Positions 27,986 through 37,847 of a DNA stretch of 48,909 nucleotides are shown one piece after another. The position numbers were made by a program, and so were the translations under genes. Under the pieces are notes generated by a model, which was not told the DNA's origin, did no database searches, and was given only the letters and a program-made list of their open reading frames with translations. Position 1 is the stretch's first letter. Each line of letters opens with the position of its first letter. The DNA lies in contig CANQTF010000015.1 of NCBI GenBank assembly GCA_947626745.1, positions 1-48,909 of the forward strand, given 5' to 3'. Source of the stretch: an uncultured Lachnospiraceae bacterium (lineage in GTDB: Bacteria > Bacillota > Clostridia > Lachnospirales > Lachnospiraceae).

Positions 27986-28171
27986 ATGATGTAAACAATA
28001 TCAACGTCATTCTGAACATATCGCAGCGGGCACGCAGCCGCAGCAGTCTGCGATATCTTATATTCCGGCGTATCGCCAACGATTCAGAGACAGAGAGAAC
28101 AGGGACAAAGAGAAAACAGGGACAGAGAGAGCGCACCGAGCGTCTGTATCTGCCGTAAAGGAGGAAAAAGT

Positions 28172-29761
28172 TTGTTCAGTACAATTACATCAGGGACGAT
28201 CTGCGGGATCCGCAGCTGCATGGTGCAGGTGGAAGTCGATGTCTCGCAGGGACTGCCGTGCTTTCAGATCGTCGGTCTTCCCGGCTCGGAAGTGCGGGAA
28301 GCCAGAGAGCGCGTCAAGGTGGCACTCAAGAACGTGGGTATTGCGCTGCCGCCCGCATGCATCAACGTGAATCTGTCTCCGGCTGATATTCCAAAGAGCG
28401 GGACGATGTTTGATCTGCCGGTCGCCGTGGGGATCATGGCGGCGCTCTCCAAGCTGCCGCAGGAGGCGGTGAAGGATACGCTGTTGATCGGCGAACTCGG
28501 ACTGTCGGGAGAACTGAAAGCGGTCAGGGGCGTTCTGCCCATTGTCAGAGAGGCCGTGCGGCACGGCGTGAAGCGCTGTATCCTGCCGGCAGAGAATGCG
28601 TGGGAAGGGGCGCTCGTGGAAGGTGCGGACAGTGTCGGCGTGGCAAGTCTGCAGGAGACGATAGAGGCGCTGGCCGGAACGGACGGGTTTGTCAAAATAC
28701 GTGCGCGGCGAAAAGACGGCTGCGTGCGGACAGAAGGCAGCGCCGCGGACAAAAACGGTGCCGGGCAGTCCGCGGCGGAGGGCGTGAGGACCGCAGCAGG
28801 AAATGCGCAGGAGGATTTCGCGGATATGAGCGGGCAGGAGAGTCTGAAGCGGGCGGCAAAGGTGGCGGCGGCCGGTTTTCACAACCTGCTCATCGTCGGG
28901 ACGCCCGGATCGGGCAAGACGATGTTGGCCAGACGCATGCCGACGATCCTGCCGCCTCTGTCTGCGGAGGAGGCTCTGGAGGTGGCCTCTATCTACAGCA
29001 TATCGGGCCTTCTCAGGACCGCGGACGGTCTGCGGTACGACAGACCTTTTTTGAGTCCGCACCACACGATCACGGGACAGGCGCTGGTGGGCGGCGGCCG
29101 GATCCCGACGCCGGGCATCGTCAGTCTGGCGCACAGAGGAGTGCTTTTTTTGGATGAAATGCCGGAATTTAAGCGGGAGACGCTCGATATCCTCAGGCAG
29201 CCGCTGGAGGACAGGCAGGTGCAGATCGCGCGGAACAGCGGCACGTACGTCTATCCCGCCGATTTTATGCTGGTAGGCGCGATGAATCCCTGTCCATGCG
29301 GTTATTACCCGGATATGGGGCGCTGCCGTTGTACGCCGCATGAGGTCAGGCGGTATCTGCGGCGGGTGTCCGGGCCGATCTTGGACAGAATGGATATCTG
29401 TGTGGAGGCGTATCCGATCGCTTTTAAGGAGATCACAGAGCACAGGACCGGCGAGAACAGTACACAGATCAGGGAACAGGTCATGCGCGCGAGAGAGCGC
29501 CAAAAGGCGCGGTTTGCGGACACCGGCATACGGTACAACGCGGATATGAAGGCGGCCGATGTGGATAAGTACTGTTCGCTCGGCGGCAGGGAGAGGCACT
29601 TTATGGAGAAGATGTTTGCGTCCATGCAGCTTTCCGCCAGAGGATATCACAGAGTCATCAAGGTGGCGCGCACCATAGCCGATCTGGAAGGAAGCGAGCG
29701 CATCGGGGAGGAGCATCTTGCCGAGGCGATCTGCTACAGGCATATGGAGGTGTTTCAATGA
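28172..29761 (+). CDS. comM: YifB/ComM-family Mg-chelatase-like AAA+ ATPase
   Basis: The 529 residues have an N-terminal ChlI-type fold (1-170: FQIVGLPGSEVREARERV, NVNLSPADIPKSG, GELGLSGELKAVRG). A low-complexity linker of about 40 residues follows, then an AAA+ core with Walker A GTPGSGKT (243-250) and Walker B GVLFLDEMPEF, and the C-terminal Mg-chelatase domain. ComM is a branch-migration helicase that extends integration of transforming DNA. The start is TTG 28172, with GGAGG well placed. It overlaps dprA by 4 bp (ATGA), implying coupled translation. Confidence 0.92.
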   Translation: MFSTITSGTICGIRSCMVQVEVDVSQGLPCFQIVGLPGSEVREARERVKVALKNVGIALPPACINVNLSPADIPKSGTMFDLPVAVGIMAALSKLPQEAVKDTLLIGELGLSGELKAVRGVLPIVREAVRHGVKRCILPAENAWEGALVEGADSVGVASLQETIEALAGTDGFVKIRARRKDGCVRTEGSAADKNGAGQSAAEGVRTAAGNAQEDFADMSGQESLKRAAKVAAAGFHNLLIVGTPGSGKTMLARRMPTILPPLSAEEALEVASIYSISGLLRTADGLRYDRPFLSPHHTITGQALVGGGRIPTPGIVSLAHRGVLFLDEMPEFKRETLDILRQPLEDRQVQIARNSGTYVYPADFMLVGAMNPCPCGYYPDMGRCRCTPHEVRRYLRRVSGPILDRMDICVEAYPIAFKEITEHRTGENSTQIREQVMRARERQKARFADTGIRYNADMKAADVDKYCSLGGRERHFMEKMFASMQLSARGYHRVIKVARTIADLEGSERIGEEHLAEAICYRHMEVFQ

Positions 29762-30876
29762 CGGAGCAAGACCTGCATAAGGCATATATGCACTGGCTGA
29801 TCCAAGCATCGGGCATGGGCGGCAGAGGCTTTGTCAGGACGCTCCTTGCCGTCGCCGCACCAGAGGAGCTCTATGAACTGGCGGCATCGGGAAGACTGGC
29901 TGACAAGACGGGTAAAAATTATGAAAAGAAGGCGAAGCTGTTGGAAGAGTCCGCACGGGGATTTGACGTGGCGGGCGAGTATGAACGGCTGCGCGGGCGC
30001 GGTATCGCGTTCGTTTCCGCCGGGGAGGAGGCGTATCCGCGGAGGCTTGCGGCGATCCCCGATGCGCCCTGCGCCCTCTACTATGTGGGAAAGCTGCCAC
30101 AGGACGACAGGAAGTCTATCGCCCTGATCGGCGCAAGGAACTGCACCGAATACGGCAGGGCGATGGCGAGGCAGTTCGCGGCAGAGCTGGCGGCGGCGGG
30201 TGTGCAGATCGTGAGCGGCATGGCGCGCGGCGTGGACGGTATCGGGCAGCAGGCGGCCCTCGAGGCGGGAGGATATTCTCTGGGTGTGCTGGGCTGCGGC
30301 GTTGACATCTGTTATCCGCCGGAGAACAGACAGCTCTATGAGCGGCTGATCGAACAGGGCGGCATCTGCGCGGAGTATCCGCCGGGCATAGAGCCGCGGG
30401 CGCTGCTTTTTCCGCCCAGAAACCGTATTATCAGCGGCATGTGCGACGGCGTGCTCGTGGTGGAGGCAAAGGAGCGGAGCGGCACGCTGATCACGGTGGA
30501 TATGGCGCTCGAGCAGGGAAGGGAGGTATACGCTCTGCCCGGGCGTGTGACGGACGCTCTCAGCGCTGGGTGCAACAGACTCATCAGACAGGGCGCCGCG
30601 CTCATCGGCTCGCCGCAGGAACTATTGCGTGAGATGGGAGTGGACGGCGCTGCGCCGGCGCGGCGGCAGGAGCGTGTGCCGGAAGCGGGCGGCGTGCGGG
30701 GCAGGGTCATGCGGCTTTTGGACTATCAGCCCCGGCCGCTGGAAGAGCTGTGCCGCCAATACGGGGAAACATACGGCACGCCCTTGACAATCTCGGAGCT
30801 GTGTCTGGAGCTGCTTCAGCTGTGCGCCGACGGATATGCCACGCAGGTCGGCGGGCTTTATGCGCAGAAGGGATAG
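29758..30876 (+). CDS. dprA: DNA-processing protein DprA (Smf)
   Basis: The 372 residues have an N-terminal SAM-like segment and a Rossmann-type DprA core. The core includes IALIGARNCTEYGRAMARQF, VSGMARGVDGIGQQAAL, GVLGCGVDICYPPENR, PPRNRIISGM and EAKERSGTLITVDMALEQGR. A C-terminal winged-helix domain (about 310-365) follows. DprA loads RecA on incoming single strands during transformation. Its start overlaps the comM stop. It is full length with no defects. Confidence 0.96.
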   Translation: MTEQDLHKAYMHWLIQASGMGGRGFVRTLLAVAAPEELYELAASGRLADKTGKNYEKKAKLLEESARGFDVAGEYERLRGRGIAFVSAGEEAYPRRLAAIPDAPCALYYVGKLPQDDRKSIALIGARNCTEYGRAMARQFAAELAAAGVQIVSGMARGVDGIGQQAALEAGGYSLGVLGCGVDICYPPENRQLYERLIEQGGICAEYPPGIEPRALLFPPRNRIISGMCDGVLVVEAKERSGTLITVDMALEQGREVYALPGRVTDALSAGCNRLIRQGAALIGSPQELLREMGVDGAAPARRQERVPEAGGVRGRVMRLLDYQPRPLEELCRQYGETYGTPLTISELCLELLQLCADGYATQVGGLYAQKG

Positions 30877-30933
30877 GAAAAGTGCGGGCTGCGGAAAGCT
30901 CCGGCAGGGAAAAAGCGGAAAATGCAATATTAC

Positions 30934-30963
30934 TTGGCAGACTCCGGTCATTTGTGATAAAAT
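30934..30963 (+). promoter_or_regulatory. Candidate promoter of pilB
   Basis: TTGGCA (30934-30939) and TAAAAT (30958-30963) are 18 bp apart in the 208-bp gap after dprA. The leader would be about 125 nt. Confidence 0.5.
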
Positions 30964-31096
30964 AAATAAAACATAGAGCATTGTTCGTTCGGAAATTTGT
31001 GCAGGAGCGTCACAGATTTCCCAGAAGGCGGAAGCCGATCCCGGCGGGAGCCGCTTCGGGTCTTCGCCGCGTGAACGCTCCGGAATGGAGACAGAT

Positions 31097-32788
31097 ATGG
31101 AGATCAACAGAAAGAAGCTGCGTCTTGGCGACGTTCTTGTAAACAGCGGCGTCATCACCGAAGCGGATCTTGAGAAAGGGCTTGCCCGCCAGAAGGGTAC
31201 GGGGCGTAAGCTGGGCGAGGTGCTGGTGGACGAAGGGCTTGTGACGGAGGAGAATATCGCAAAGGCTCTGAGCAGCCAGCTCCGCTATGATATGGTGGAG
31301 CTGCAGAACATAGAGATCGACGAGGAAGTGCTCAAGCTCGTGCCCGTCAACGTGCTCAAGAAATATAAATGTCTGCCTTTCGAGTACTCGCAGGACACGA
31401 TGATGCTGCGCGTCGCGATGGCCGACCCTATGGATATGGCGGCCTTGGACGATATCAACATCATCACCAATATGCAGGTCGAGCCGGTGGTGGCGACGAC
31501 GAGAAGCGTCATGCTGGCGCTGGATCGGTATTACGGACAGGCGGAGGTCAATTCCGCGCTGGAGGAATACACCAGAGAAAAAGAAAACCAGATGGTGGAG
31601 CAGGAGGATCTCTACAGCGAGGACGTCAACAATTCCCCGATCGTGCAGCTTGTCAAAGGTATGATCGAACAGGCGGTGAGACAGCGCGCCTCCGATATCC
31701 ACATCGAGCCCATGGAGCGTCAGGTGCGCATCCGCTACCGTATCGACGGCGCGCTGTACGAGAAAGCGACTTACAATGTACGTCTCCTGCCGGCGATGGT
31801 GGCGCGTATCAAGATCATCGGCGGTATGGATATCTCCGAGAAAAGAAAACCGCAGGACGGACGTATCACACAGGTCGTGGACAGACGGGAGTACGATATC
31901 CGTGTATCCATTCTGCCGACCGTTTACGGCGAGAAGATCGTTATGCGTCTTACGTCCAAGAACGCGCTGTCCCGAGAAAAGAGCCAGCTTGGTCTGCGCC
32001 CCGAAGAGCTGAAGAAATTCGACCATATCCTGATGAACCCGCACGGTATCCTGCTCGTCACCGGACCTACCGGCAGCGGTAAGTCCACCACGCTGTATAC
32101 TGCGCTCAGCGAATTAAATAAGGAAGATGTCAACATCATCACCGTCGAGGACCCTGTGGAGGCGAATATCGACGGTATCAATCAGGTACAGGTCAACAAT
32201 AAGGCGAACCTGACCTTCGCGTCGGCGCTGCGTTCCATTCTGCGTCAGGACCCGGATATCATCATGATCGGTGAGATCCGTGATCAGGAGACGGCGTCCA
32301 TCGCGGTGCAGGCGTCCATTACGGGACACTTGGTGGTCTCCACGCTGCATACGAACTCGGCGGCGAGCACGATCACCCGTCTGGCGGATATGGGCATCGA
32401 GCCGTATCTGATCGCGGACGCGACGATCGGCGTTATCGCACAGCGTCTTGTGCGCCGGCTCTGTCCGGAGTGCAAGAAGGCGAAAAAGGCGACGCCGGAT
32501 GAGCTGGAGCTGCTGATGTTGGAGCCGGACGAGGACGTTACGATCTATGAACCCTGCGGCTGTTCAAGGTGTGACAATACCGGATTCCGGGGGCGTATCG
32601 GCGTCTATGAGATCATGGAGGTAACGCAGCCTCTTAAGACGATCATCAGCAAGAACGGCACGGCGGAGGATATCAAGAACAAGGCTTTGGAGGAGGGCAT
32701 GAACACCCTGCGCATGAGCGCGACCAAGTACGTGCTCGAGGGTATCACTTCCGTACCGGAGATGATGAGAGTATCCTTCGACATATAG
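31097..32788 (+). CDS. pilB: Type IV pilus / type II secretion assembly ATPase (PilB/GspE)
   Basis: About 563 residues. An N-terminal MshEN/T2SSE_N domain (to about 150; LGDVLVNSGVITEADLEKGL, GRKLGEVLVDEGLVTEENI) resembles cyclic di-GMP-binding MshEN repeats. The ATPase core has SDIHIEPM, Walker A GPTGSGKST, ITVEDPVE and STLHTNSAAST. A four-Cys zinc site (CPEC and CGCSRC) precedes FRGRIGVYEIM. ATG 31097 has the better ribosome site (TGGAG); ATG 31085 would add four residues. It drives pilus extension opposite to PilT. PilC and pilins are not adjacent. Confidence 0.94.
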   Translation: MEINRKKLRLGDVLVNSGVITEADLEKGLARQKGTGRKLGEVLVDEGLVTEENIAKALSSQLRYDMVELQNIEIDEEVLKLVPVNVLKKYKCLPFEYSQDTMMLRVAMADPMDMAALDDINIITNMQVEPVVATTRSVMLALDRYYGQAEVNSALEEYTREKENQMVEQEDLYSEDVNNSPIVQLVKGMIEQAVRQRASDIHIEPMERQVRIRYRIDGALYEKATYNVRLLPAMVARIKIIGGMDISEKRKPQDGRITQVVDRREYDIRVSILPTVYGEKIVMRLTSKNALSREKSQLGLRPEELKKFDHILMNPHGILLVTGPTGSGKSTTLYTALSELNKEDVNIITVEDPVEANIDGINQVQVNNKANLTFASALRSILRQDPDIIMIGEIRDQETASIAVQASITGHLVVSTLHTNSAASTITRLADMGIEPYLIADATIGVIAQRLVRRLCPECKKAKKATPDELELLMLEPDEDVTIYEPCGCSRCDNTGFRGRIGVYEIMEVTQPLKTIISKNGTAEDIKNKALEEGMNTLRMSATKYVLEGITSVPEMMRVSFDI

Positions 32789-32803
32789 ACATGGGAACAA
32801 GGA

Positions 32804-32836
32804 AAGGCCGGCAGTGTGGATGCCGGCCTTGTTTTT
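32804..32836 (+). terminator. Rho-independent terminator of pilB
   Basis: AAGGCCGGCA (32804-32813) pairs perfectly with TGCCGGCCTT (32821-32830) across 7 bases and is followed by GTTTTT. Confidence 0.9.
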
Positions 32837-32876
32837 GGTCTTTTCGTGGATCGTCAGCAGCCCGATATGGGGTGGC

Positions 32877-33380
32877 TCACAGCTCTTCATAGGGGATATC
32901 CTTCCTTGCAAGGAACTGTCTGACCGCGTTGTCCCACAGGGCGTCGGGGGTCTTGTCCGGCAGAAAGGTGTGAAAGGCGGTGCCGGTCACGAGCGTGAGG
33001 CCGGCGCTGTCATATTTTATGTTCAGAACGAAGGCTTTTATCTGCTGCGGGGTCACGGCCGTCTCGCCGCCGCGCAGGATCGACTCCGCATATCCCGGCA
33101 TCAGGTGGAGCACGAACCGGAAAGCGATAGGCGTGTGGGAGCCTTTGATCAGGTCGAAGCAGATCGGCCGCATGGTCTTCCACATGGAAAAGTCATAGGG
33201 GCGGACCGACGCGTCGTCCCACTCTTCCGTTGTGTAAAATTCACGGTTCTGGTGTCCGTCTATATGGAACGTGTTGTAGGTGCTGACAGAAGCCTCCTCC
33301 AGCAGAAAGGAGTCAAAGGCGTCGCTTCTTAACAGTTTTTCCATAAATTGTTTGATGCTTGTTATTTTCAGTGCGATCAT
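32877..33380 (-). CDS. DUF5721-family protein
   Basis: This 167-residue soluble protein opens MIALKITSIKQFMEKLL, followed by FDSFLLEEASVSTYNTFHIDGH and a C-terminal RQFLARKDIPYEEL. It matches what I recall of DUF5721, found mainly in Lachnospiraceae, with no assigned function. It has no membrane segment or Cys cluster. A GGAGGC site precedes ATG 33380 on the minus strand. It is divergent from degV across about 150 bp. Confidence 0.75.
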   Translation of the reverse strand: MIALKITSIKQFMEKLLRSDAFDSFLLEEASVSTYNTFHIDGHQNREFYTTEEWDDASVRPYDFSMWKTMRPICFDLIKGSHTPIAFRFVLHLMPGYAESILRGGETAVTPQQIKAFVLNIKYDSAGLTLVTGTAFHTFLPDKTPDALWDNAVRQFLARKDIPYEEL

Positions 33381-33456
33381 GTGTGCCTCCGTTTTTTATT
33401 GTCTATTTTACCATATCCTCACCGCAAATGCCACAACACAGATTTTATTCTCCCTA

Positions 33457-33486
33457 TTTACAACACGTAATGAGTTGTGCTATTAT
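33457..33486 (+). promoter_or_regulatory. Candidate promoter of degV
   Basis: TTTACA (33457-33462) and TATTAT (33481-33486) are 18 bp apart, about 40 bp before the degV start. Confidence 0.5.
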
Positions 33487-33527
33487 ATGTAGTAATGAAA
33501 ACTACATGAAATGGTTGTGGAGGTCTT

Positions 33528-34364
33528 ATGAGCTATAAAATCGTGGTAGACAGTTGCTGCGAACTGCAGGAACAGTATAAGAAAGACGACAGGTTTTGCA
33601 TTGTGCCGCTCCGCCTTGAAGTCGGCGACTACAAAGTGACGGACGACGAGACGTTTGATCAGAAAGAATTTTTGGCGCAGGTGGCTGCATCTTCGCAGTG
33701 CCCGAAATCGGCGTGCCCTTCGCCGGAAAAATACAGGGAAGCGTACGACGGCAATGCGGAGGAAGTATATGTGGTGACGCTGTCCTCTCACCTGAGCGGA
33801 AGCTACAACAGCGCGGAAGCCGGGAAGGATATGTATCTTGAAAAGTATGGCGGGAAGAAGATCCACGTGGTCGATTCGGAATCCGCAAGCTGCGGCGAGA
33901 CACAGCTCGCCATGTACATCATGCAGTGCAAGGAAGCCGGGCTCTCCTTTGAGGATACGGTGAAAAAGGTGGAGACGTTCAAGCGCAGGATGCGCACCTA
34001 TTTTGTACTGGACAATCTGGAGACGCTTCGCAAGAACGGCAGACTCACCGGGGTAAAGGCGCTGGTGGCGTCGGCTCTTAACATCAAGCCGGTGATGGTG
34101 GGAACGTTTGGGACGATCGAGCAGAAAGGACAGGCGATCGGCACGAACAAGGCGCTTGCCAAAATGGCGGACAGTCTCGTTGCAGATGTGCCGGAGTCTC
34201 GGGAGAGGACGCTCATGATCTCGCACTGTAACTGCCCGGAGCGGGCGCAGTATATGCGTTCTCTGATGGAGAAGCGGGCCTCTTACAAAGATGTCGTCAT
34301 CATGGATACCGCCGGCGTCAGCAGCATGTATGCCAATGACGGCGGGGTGATCGTGACATTGTGA
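33528..34364 (+). CDS. DegV-family fatty-acid-binding protein
   Basis: The 278 residues have the DegV two-domain layout: YKIVVDSCCEL at the start, then TSSQCPKSACPSPEKY-like ligand loop residues, VTLSSHLSGSYNSA, and RKNGRLTGVKALVASALNIKPVM. DegV proteins such as FakB bind fatty acids and present them to the kinase FakA; the lipid preference is not readable. GGAGG is placed 6 bp before the ATG. It is full length. Confidence 0.92.
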   Translation: MSYKIVVDSCCELQEQYKKDDRFCIVPLRLEVGDYKVTDDETFDQKEFLAQVAASSQCPKSACPSPEKYREAYDGNAEEVYVVTLSSHLSGSYNSAEAGKDMYLEKYGGKKIHVVDSESASCGETQLAMYIMQCKEAGLSFEDTVKKVETFKRRMRTYFVLDNLETLRKNGRLTGVKALVASALNIKPVMVGTFGTIEQKGQAIGTNKALAKMADSLVADVPESRERTLMISHCNCPERAQYMRSLMEKRASYKDVVIMDTAGVSSMYANDGGVIVTL

Positions 34365-34385
34365 CCGGACGGCAGCGTATGCGCG

Positions 34386-36086
34386 TCAGTGTGTCAGCGC
34401 CCGGCTGCGGAAGCCGTCGCGCAGGTCGGCGCCGCGCAGCTCCACATCGTCGAGCATACCGAGGTATGTCGTGACGGGGAACACATCATAGCCGGACACT
34501 TCCTCTTTTACCGGCGTGTAGACGGTGACGCCGTCCAGATCGACCGTCTCCAGCTCAGCCGTATCGTAATCCTGCTGCATCACATAGTAGGGAGAGAAGA
34601 CATTGTGCTTCAGGTATACGATATCGTCCGTGAAATAGCGCTCCCAGTAAGAGGAGCCGACGAAGAACATCAGAAAGACGATACAGCCGGAGAGCAGCCG
34701 ATACAGACTGTTCTCTTTTTTGTGCAGCCACATGCCCACCGCCAGCATGGGAACGGCTATAAGAAAGGCAAGCCCGTAGCGTATAAAAGGGGCGAGCGCA
34801 AACCATGTGACGGCGCATAGGATCACGACGGCATTTAACAGGACAAGGCTTCCGTCCGGCTTTTTTCTTTTGATCAGGCAGTGTAACAGGAGCACCGCAT
34901 CGAGGCATAAGGCGAGTATGTCACAGTACAGGAGCATCTGCTCGTAGCGCTCTTTTTGTTCCCACCAGATAGGCAGCCATTCGCCAAGCGGCGTATCGAT
35001 TTGCGCCGTGTCATAGAGGCATCTTGCCCAGACTTTGATCCGTGCGGCATCGGTCATCACGTTTTCTGCGGGCATCTTCCAATCGACCGAAAAGAGGTCG
35101 AGGGCCGGAAAAGGATACAGCAGCCAGCCGGATACGATAACGTTTCTGATGAGAAACGGCAGCGCGGTGACGATGCCCAGTGACAGATACAGTGCGATCT
35201 CCCTGCCGCGCTTTTCTTTCACGAGAAAGAAGAGAGGATAGGCGGTCAGCAGGACGATCGGTCCGGCGGACAGCTTCAGCGTACACAGGAAGACCGCCAG
35301 CACGCAGAGCAGAGAGTAGGCCGTGATGTTCCTGCGGCCGGCTTCGATCTCCTGCGCCCACCTGGCGATCAGGTACAGGGCCAGAAACATGACCGCATAA
35401 TCCGACGCCGGAGACATGAACCTGTCGTAATTGACAAGCGCATAGAGCAGTATGCCCACACAGCACATGTCCGCCATATGCCTGTCGTGCGACGAAAAGT
35501 CTTTCAGATGACGGAGCGCCCAGATACAGAAGAGAGCCGCGAGGAAGCCGGTGGTGCAGTGGAAGGACTGCAGACCCAGAAAGCCGAGACTGAACAGGGC
35601 GGCGAAGGCAAAGTAGGCGCTGTTGTAGGCAAAGTGCCACTGGAAGTTGCCGAGCCCCTTCACGACGCCCATTTCCTCATACCAGCGGATCGCCTGTGCG
35701 TGATAGATATTGGTGTCCGTGTGAAAAAGCCCTCTCGAGGTGGCGAAGGCGATCAAAAGCAGCACGCCCGCATAGAGTATGCCGTCCCAAGAGAGAAGCT
35801 CCTTTTTTATAAGGAAAAGATATGCCGACACTGTTTTCCGGCAGCGCAGCGCAATGCCGATGCACAGCGCGAGGAGAAAGAGATTCGCAGCGAGGCCCAC
35901 CTTATGGAAAAGGCTGAAAAACTGTGCGTATACAGTGGTGATGACGATGCCGCACACCACGTCCCGGGTGAGGCCGGAGACGATCTGCAGACGGGGGATC
36001 AGGCGGTTCAGACATTGGCAAAATCCGAGTCCGACGGCCGCCGTCACAAAGAATATATAGAGCCAGTTCAACAATACGGATAACAT
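34386..36086 (-). CDS. Large polytopic membrane protein, possible GT-C-type glycosyltransferase
   Basis: The 566 residues contain about 12 predicted membrane segments from residue 5 to about 475, then a soluble C-terminal tail of about 90 residues. An early outside loop has FHTDTNIYHAQAIRWYEEMG, an Asp-containing loop after the first helices as in GT-C enzymes that use lipid-linked sugars. I recall similar proteins annotated only as LIC_10190-type membrane proteins. The donor and acceptor are unknown. AAAGGAG precedes the ATG. It lies 34 bp after the DUF1294 gene and probably shares the argG transcript. Confidence 0.72.
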   Translation of the reverse strand: MLSVLLNWLYIFFVTAAVGLGFCQCLNRLIPRLQIVSGLTRDVVCGIVITTVYAQFFSLFHKVGLAANLFLLALCIGIALRCRKTVSAYLFLIKKELLSWDGILYAGVLLLIAFATSRGLFHTDTNIYHAQAIRWYEEMGVVKGLGNFQWHFAYNSAYFAFAALFSLGFLGLQSFHCTTGFLAALFCIWALRHLKDFSSHDRHMADMCCVGILLYALVNYDRFMSPASDYAVMFLALYLIARWAQEIEAGRRNITAYSLLCVLAVFLCTLKLSAGPIVLLTAYPLFFLVKEKRGREIALYLSLGIVTALPFLIRNVIVSGWLLYPFPALDLFSVDWKMPAENVMTDAARIKVWARCLYDTAQIDTPLGEWLPIWWEQKERYEQMLLYCDILALCLDAVLLLHCLIKRKKPDGSLVLLNAVVILCAVTWFALAPFIRYGLAFLIAVPMLAVGMWLHKKENSLYRLLSGCIVFLMFFVGSSYWERYFTDDIVYLKHNVFSPYYVMQQDYDTAELETVDLDGVTVYTPVKEEVSGYDVFPVTTYLGMLDDVELRGADLRDGFRSRALTH

Positions 36087-36120
36087 GGGAGGTCTCCTTT
36101 GGTTCTGCCGTAAGGCGGTC

Positions 36121-36447
36121 TTACATCACCAGAAATTCAATGGGCGATGTGGCGAGTATGATCACGATCAGGATCTGCAGGATCAGAATGGCGGGCAGTC
36201 CGTACAGGAAGCGCCGGTGTCTCGTCTTGTGGTGAAAAAGATGCATGCCTGCGATGGAGCCTATACTGCCGCCGATCAGCGCAAGCACAAAAAGAGTGGA
36301 CTCCGGAATGCGCCATAAGCGCTTCCGGGCTCTTGCTTTGTCCACTCCCATTGCCGTAAAGCTGATGAAATTGATAACGATCAGATACACGAGTATCAAG
36401 GTCACTGCATTCATAGGATCAGAATACCCTTTTGGAATCCATGTCAT
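36121..36447 (-). CDS. DUF1294-family small membrane protein
   Basis: The protein has 108 residues from ATG 36447, which lies 4 bp after the argG stop. A shorter start at ATG 36414 (97 residues) is equally possible. There are three to four membrane segments with the family block MGVDKARARKRLWRIPE, then GGSIGSIAGMHLFHHKTRH. The function is unknown. Closeness to the argG stop suggests translational coupling. Confidence 0.88.
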   Translation of the reverse strand: MTWIPKGYSDPMNAVTLILVYLIVINFISFTAMGVDKARARKRLWRIPESTLFVLALIGGSIGSIAGMHLFHHKTRHRRFLYGLPAILILQILIVIILATSPIEFLVM

Positions 36448-36451
36448 ACGG

Positions 36452-37675
36452 TCAGATCAGTTTCTCGCCGTTCTCCTGCATCTTCATGGCACGGACCTTG
36501 CAGGACAGGCCGAACAGGTTGATGAAGCCCTCGGCGTCGTGGTGGTCATACAGATCTCCTGTCGTGAAGGACGCGATGCTCTCATTGTAGAGCGTATAAG
36601 GCGAGGTGGTGCCGGCCTTGATGATGTTGCCCTTGTAGAGCTTGAATCTCACTTCGCCCGTCACGTAGCGCTGCGTGGACTCGATGAACGCCTGTACCGC
36701 CTCGCGCAGCGGTGTGAACCACTTGCCCTCGTAGACGATCTGCGCGAATTTGTTGCCGAGATCCGCTTTCAGGGCGTATGTATCGCGGTCGAGGATCAGC
36801 TCTTCCAATTGCTGGTGGGCCTCATAGAGGATCGTTCCGCCGGGCGTCTCATATACGCCGCGGGATTTCATGCCGACCACGCGGTTTTCCACGATGTCCA
36901 CGATGCCGATGCCGTGCTTGCCGCCCAGCTCGTTCAGCGTGGCGATGATATCGGCGACCTTCATCTTCTTGCCGTTGACGGAAACAGGCACGCCCTTCTC
37001 AAATGTCATGGTCACATATTCGCCTTCGTCGGGCGCCTTCTCGGGCGTCACGCCGAGTACGAGGAGATGCTCGAAGTTTGGCTCGTTGGCGGGATCCTCC
37101 AGCTCCAGACCTTCATGGCTGATGTGCCAGAGGTTGCGGTCGCGGCTGTAGCTGGAATCCGCGGAGAAGGGCAGGTTGATGCCGTGCTGTCTGCAGTACT
37201 CGATCTCCTCCTCGCGGGAGTTCAGCGTCCATTTCTCGTTTCTCCATGCCGCGATGATCTTTAGGTCAGGGGCGAGGGCCTTGATCGCCAGCTCGAAGCG
37301 GATCTGGTCGTTGCCCTTGCCGGTAGCGCCGTGGCAGATCGCGGTGGCGCCCTCTTTGCGGGCGATCTCTACAAGCTTCTTGGCGATGACGGGTCTTGCC
37401 ATGGAAGTGCCGAGCAGGTATTTATTCTCATAGACCGCGTGCGCCTGAACACAGGGTACGATAAAGTCTTCACAGAACTCGTCCGTGAGATCCTCGATAT
37501 AGAGCTTGGACGCGCCGCTGGAGAGGGCTCTCTCCTCCAGACCGTCCAGTTCATTTCCCTGTCCGCAGTTGCCGCACACACAGATGACCTCGTAATCAAA
37601 ATTTTCTTTCAGCCACGGAATGATAACGGTCGTATCAAGTCCGCCGGAATAAGCGAGAACAACTTTTTCTTTCAT
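36452..37675 (-). CDS. argG: Argininosuccinate synthase
   Basis: The 407 residues join citrulline and aspartate using ATP, the penultimate step of arginine synthesis. The ATP P-loop AYSGGLDTT is at residues 8-16. [28 protein letters not shown] and [14 protein letters not shown] are family blocks. The start is supported by GGAGGAAT just upstream on the minus strand. It is divergent from the GNAT-argJBD cluster with mirrored promoters. argH is not in the window. Confidence 0.98.
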   Translation of the reverse strand: MKEKVVLAYSGGLDTTVIIPWLKENFDYEVICVCGNCGQGNELDGLEERALSSGASKLYIEDLTDEFCEDFIVPCVQAHAVYENKYLLGTSMARPVIAKKLVEIARKEGATAICHGATGKGNDQIRFELAIKALAPDLKIIAAWRNEKWTLNSREEEIEYCRQHGINLPFSADSSYSRDRNLWHISHEGLELEDPANEPNFEHLLVLGVTPEKAPDEGEYVTMTFEKGVPVSVNGKKMKVADIIATLNELGGKHGIGIVDIVENRVVGMKSRGVYETPGGTILYEAHQQLEELILDRDTYALKADLGNKFAQIVYEGKWFTPLREAVQAFIESTQRYVTGEVRFKLYKGNIIKAGTTSPYTLYNESIASFTTGDLYDHHDAEGFINLFGLSCKVRAMKMQENGEKLI

Positions 37676-37726
37676 AAATCAATTCCTCCGTTTGCGTTTT
37701 TTGGATCGCTCATAGCTTTATAGAAC

Positions 37727-37755
37727 AATATACAACAAGACCACACAGAATGCAA
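37727..37755 (-). promoter_or_regulatory. Promoter of argG
   Basis: On the minus strand TTGCAT (37755-37750) and TATATT (37732-37727) are 17 bp apart. It mirrors the plus-strand promoter at 37819, which has the same -35. Confidence 0.65.
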
Positions 37756-37762
37756 GTGCAAA

Positions 37763-37806
37763 TTTATGCATAAACGAATGAATATTTTTTAATTTTATGC
37801 ATAAAA
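37763..37806. promoter_or_regulatory. Two palindromes between the divergent arg promoters, candidate ArgR sites
   Basis: TTTATGCATAAA occurs at 37763-37774 and 37794-37805, 31 bp centre to centre, about three helical turns. The second copy extends to 14 bp. The AT-rich stretch between contains GAATGAATA. ArgR/AhrC boxes are AT-rich palindromes of this kind, so arginine repression of both operons is a reasonable inference. The spacing is wider than the textbook paired box. Confidence 0.55.
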
Positions 37807-37818
37807 GCAAAAAAATGC

Positions 37819-37847
37819 TTGCATATTATACGCGATTAGCGTATGAT
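37819..37847 (+). promoter_or_regulatory. Promoter of the GNAT-argJBD operon
   Basis: TTGCAT (37819-37824) and TATGAT (37842-37847) are 17 bp apart. The leader before the GNAT start is about 140 nt. Confidence 0.6.

Noticed and set aside
28190..29809. 539-codon minus-strand ORF opposite comM
   Set aside because: Same reason: the comM motifs are on the plus strand and the antisense product is featureless.
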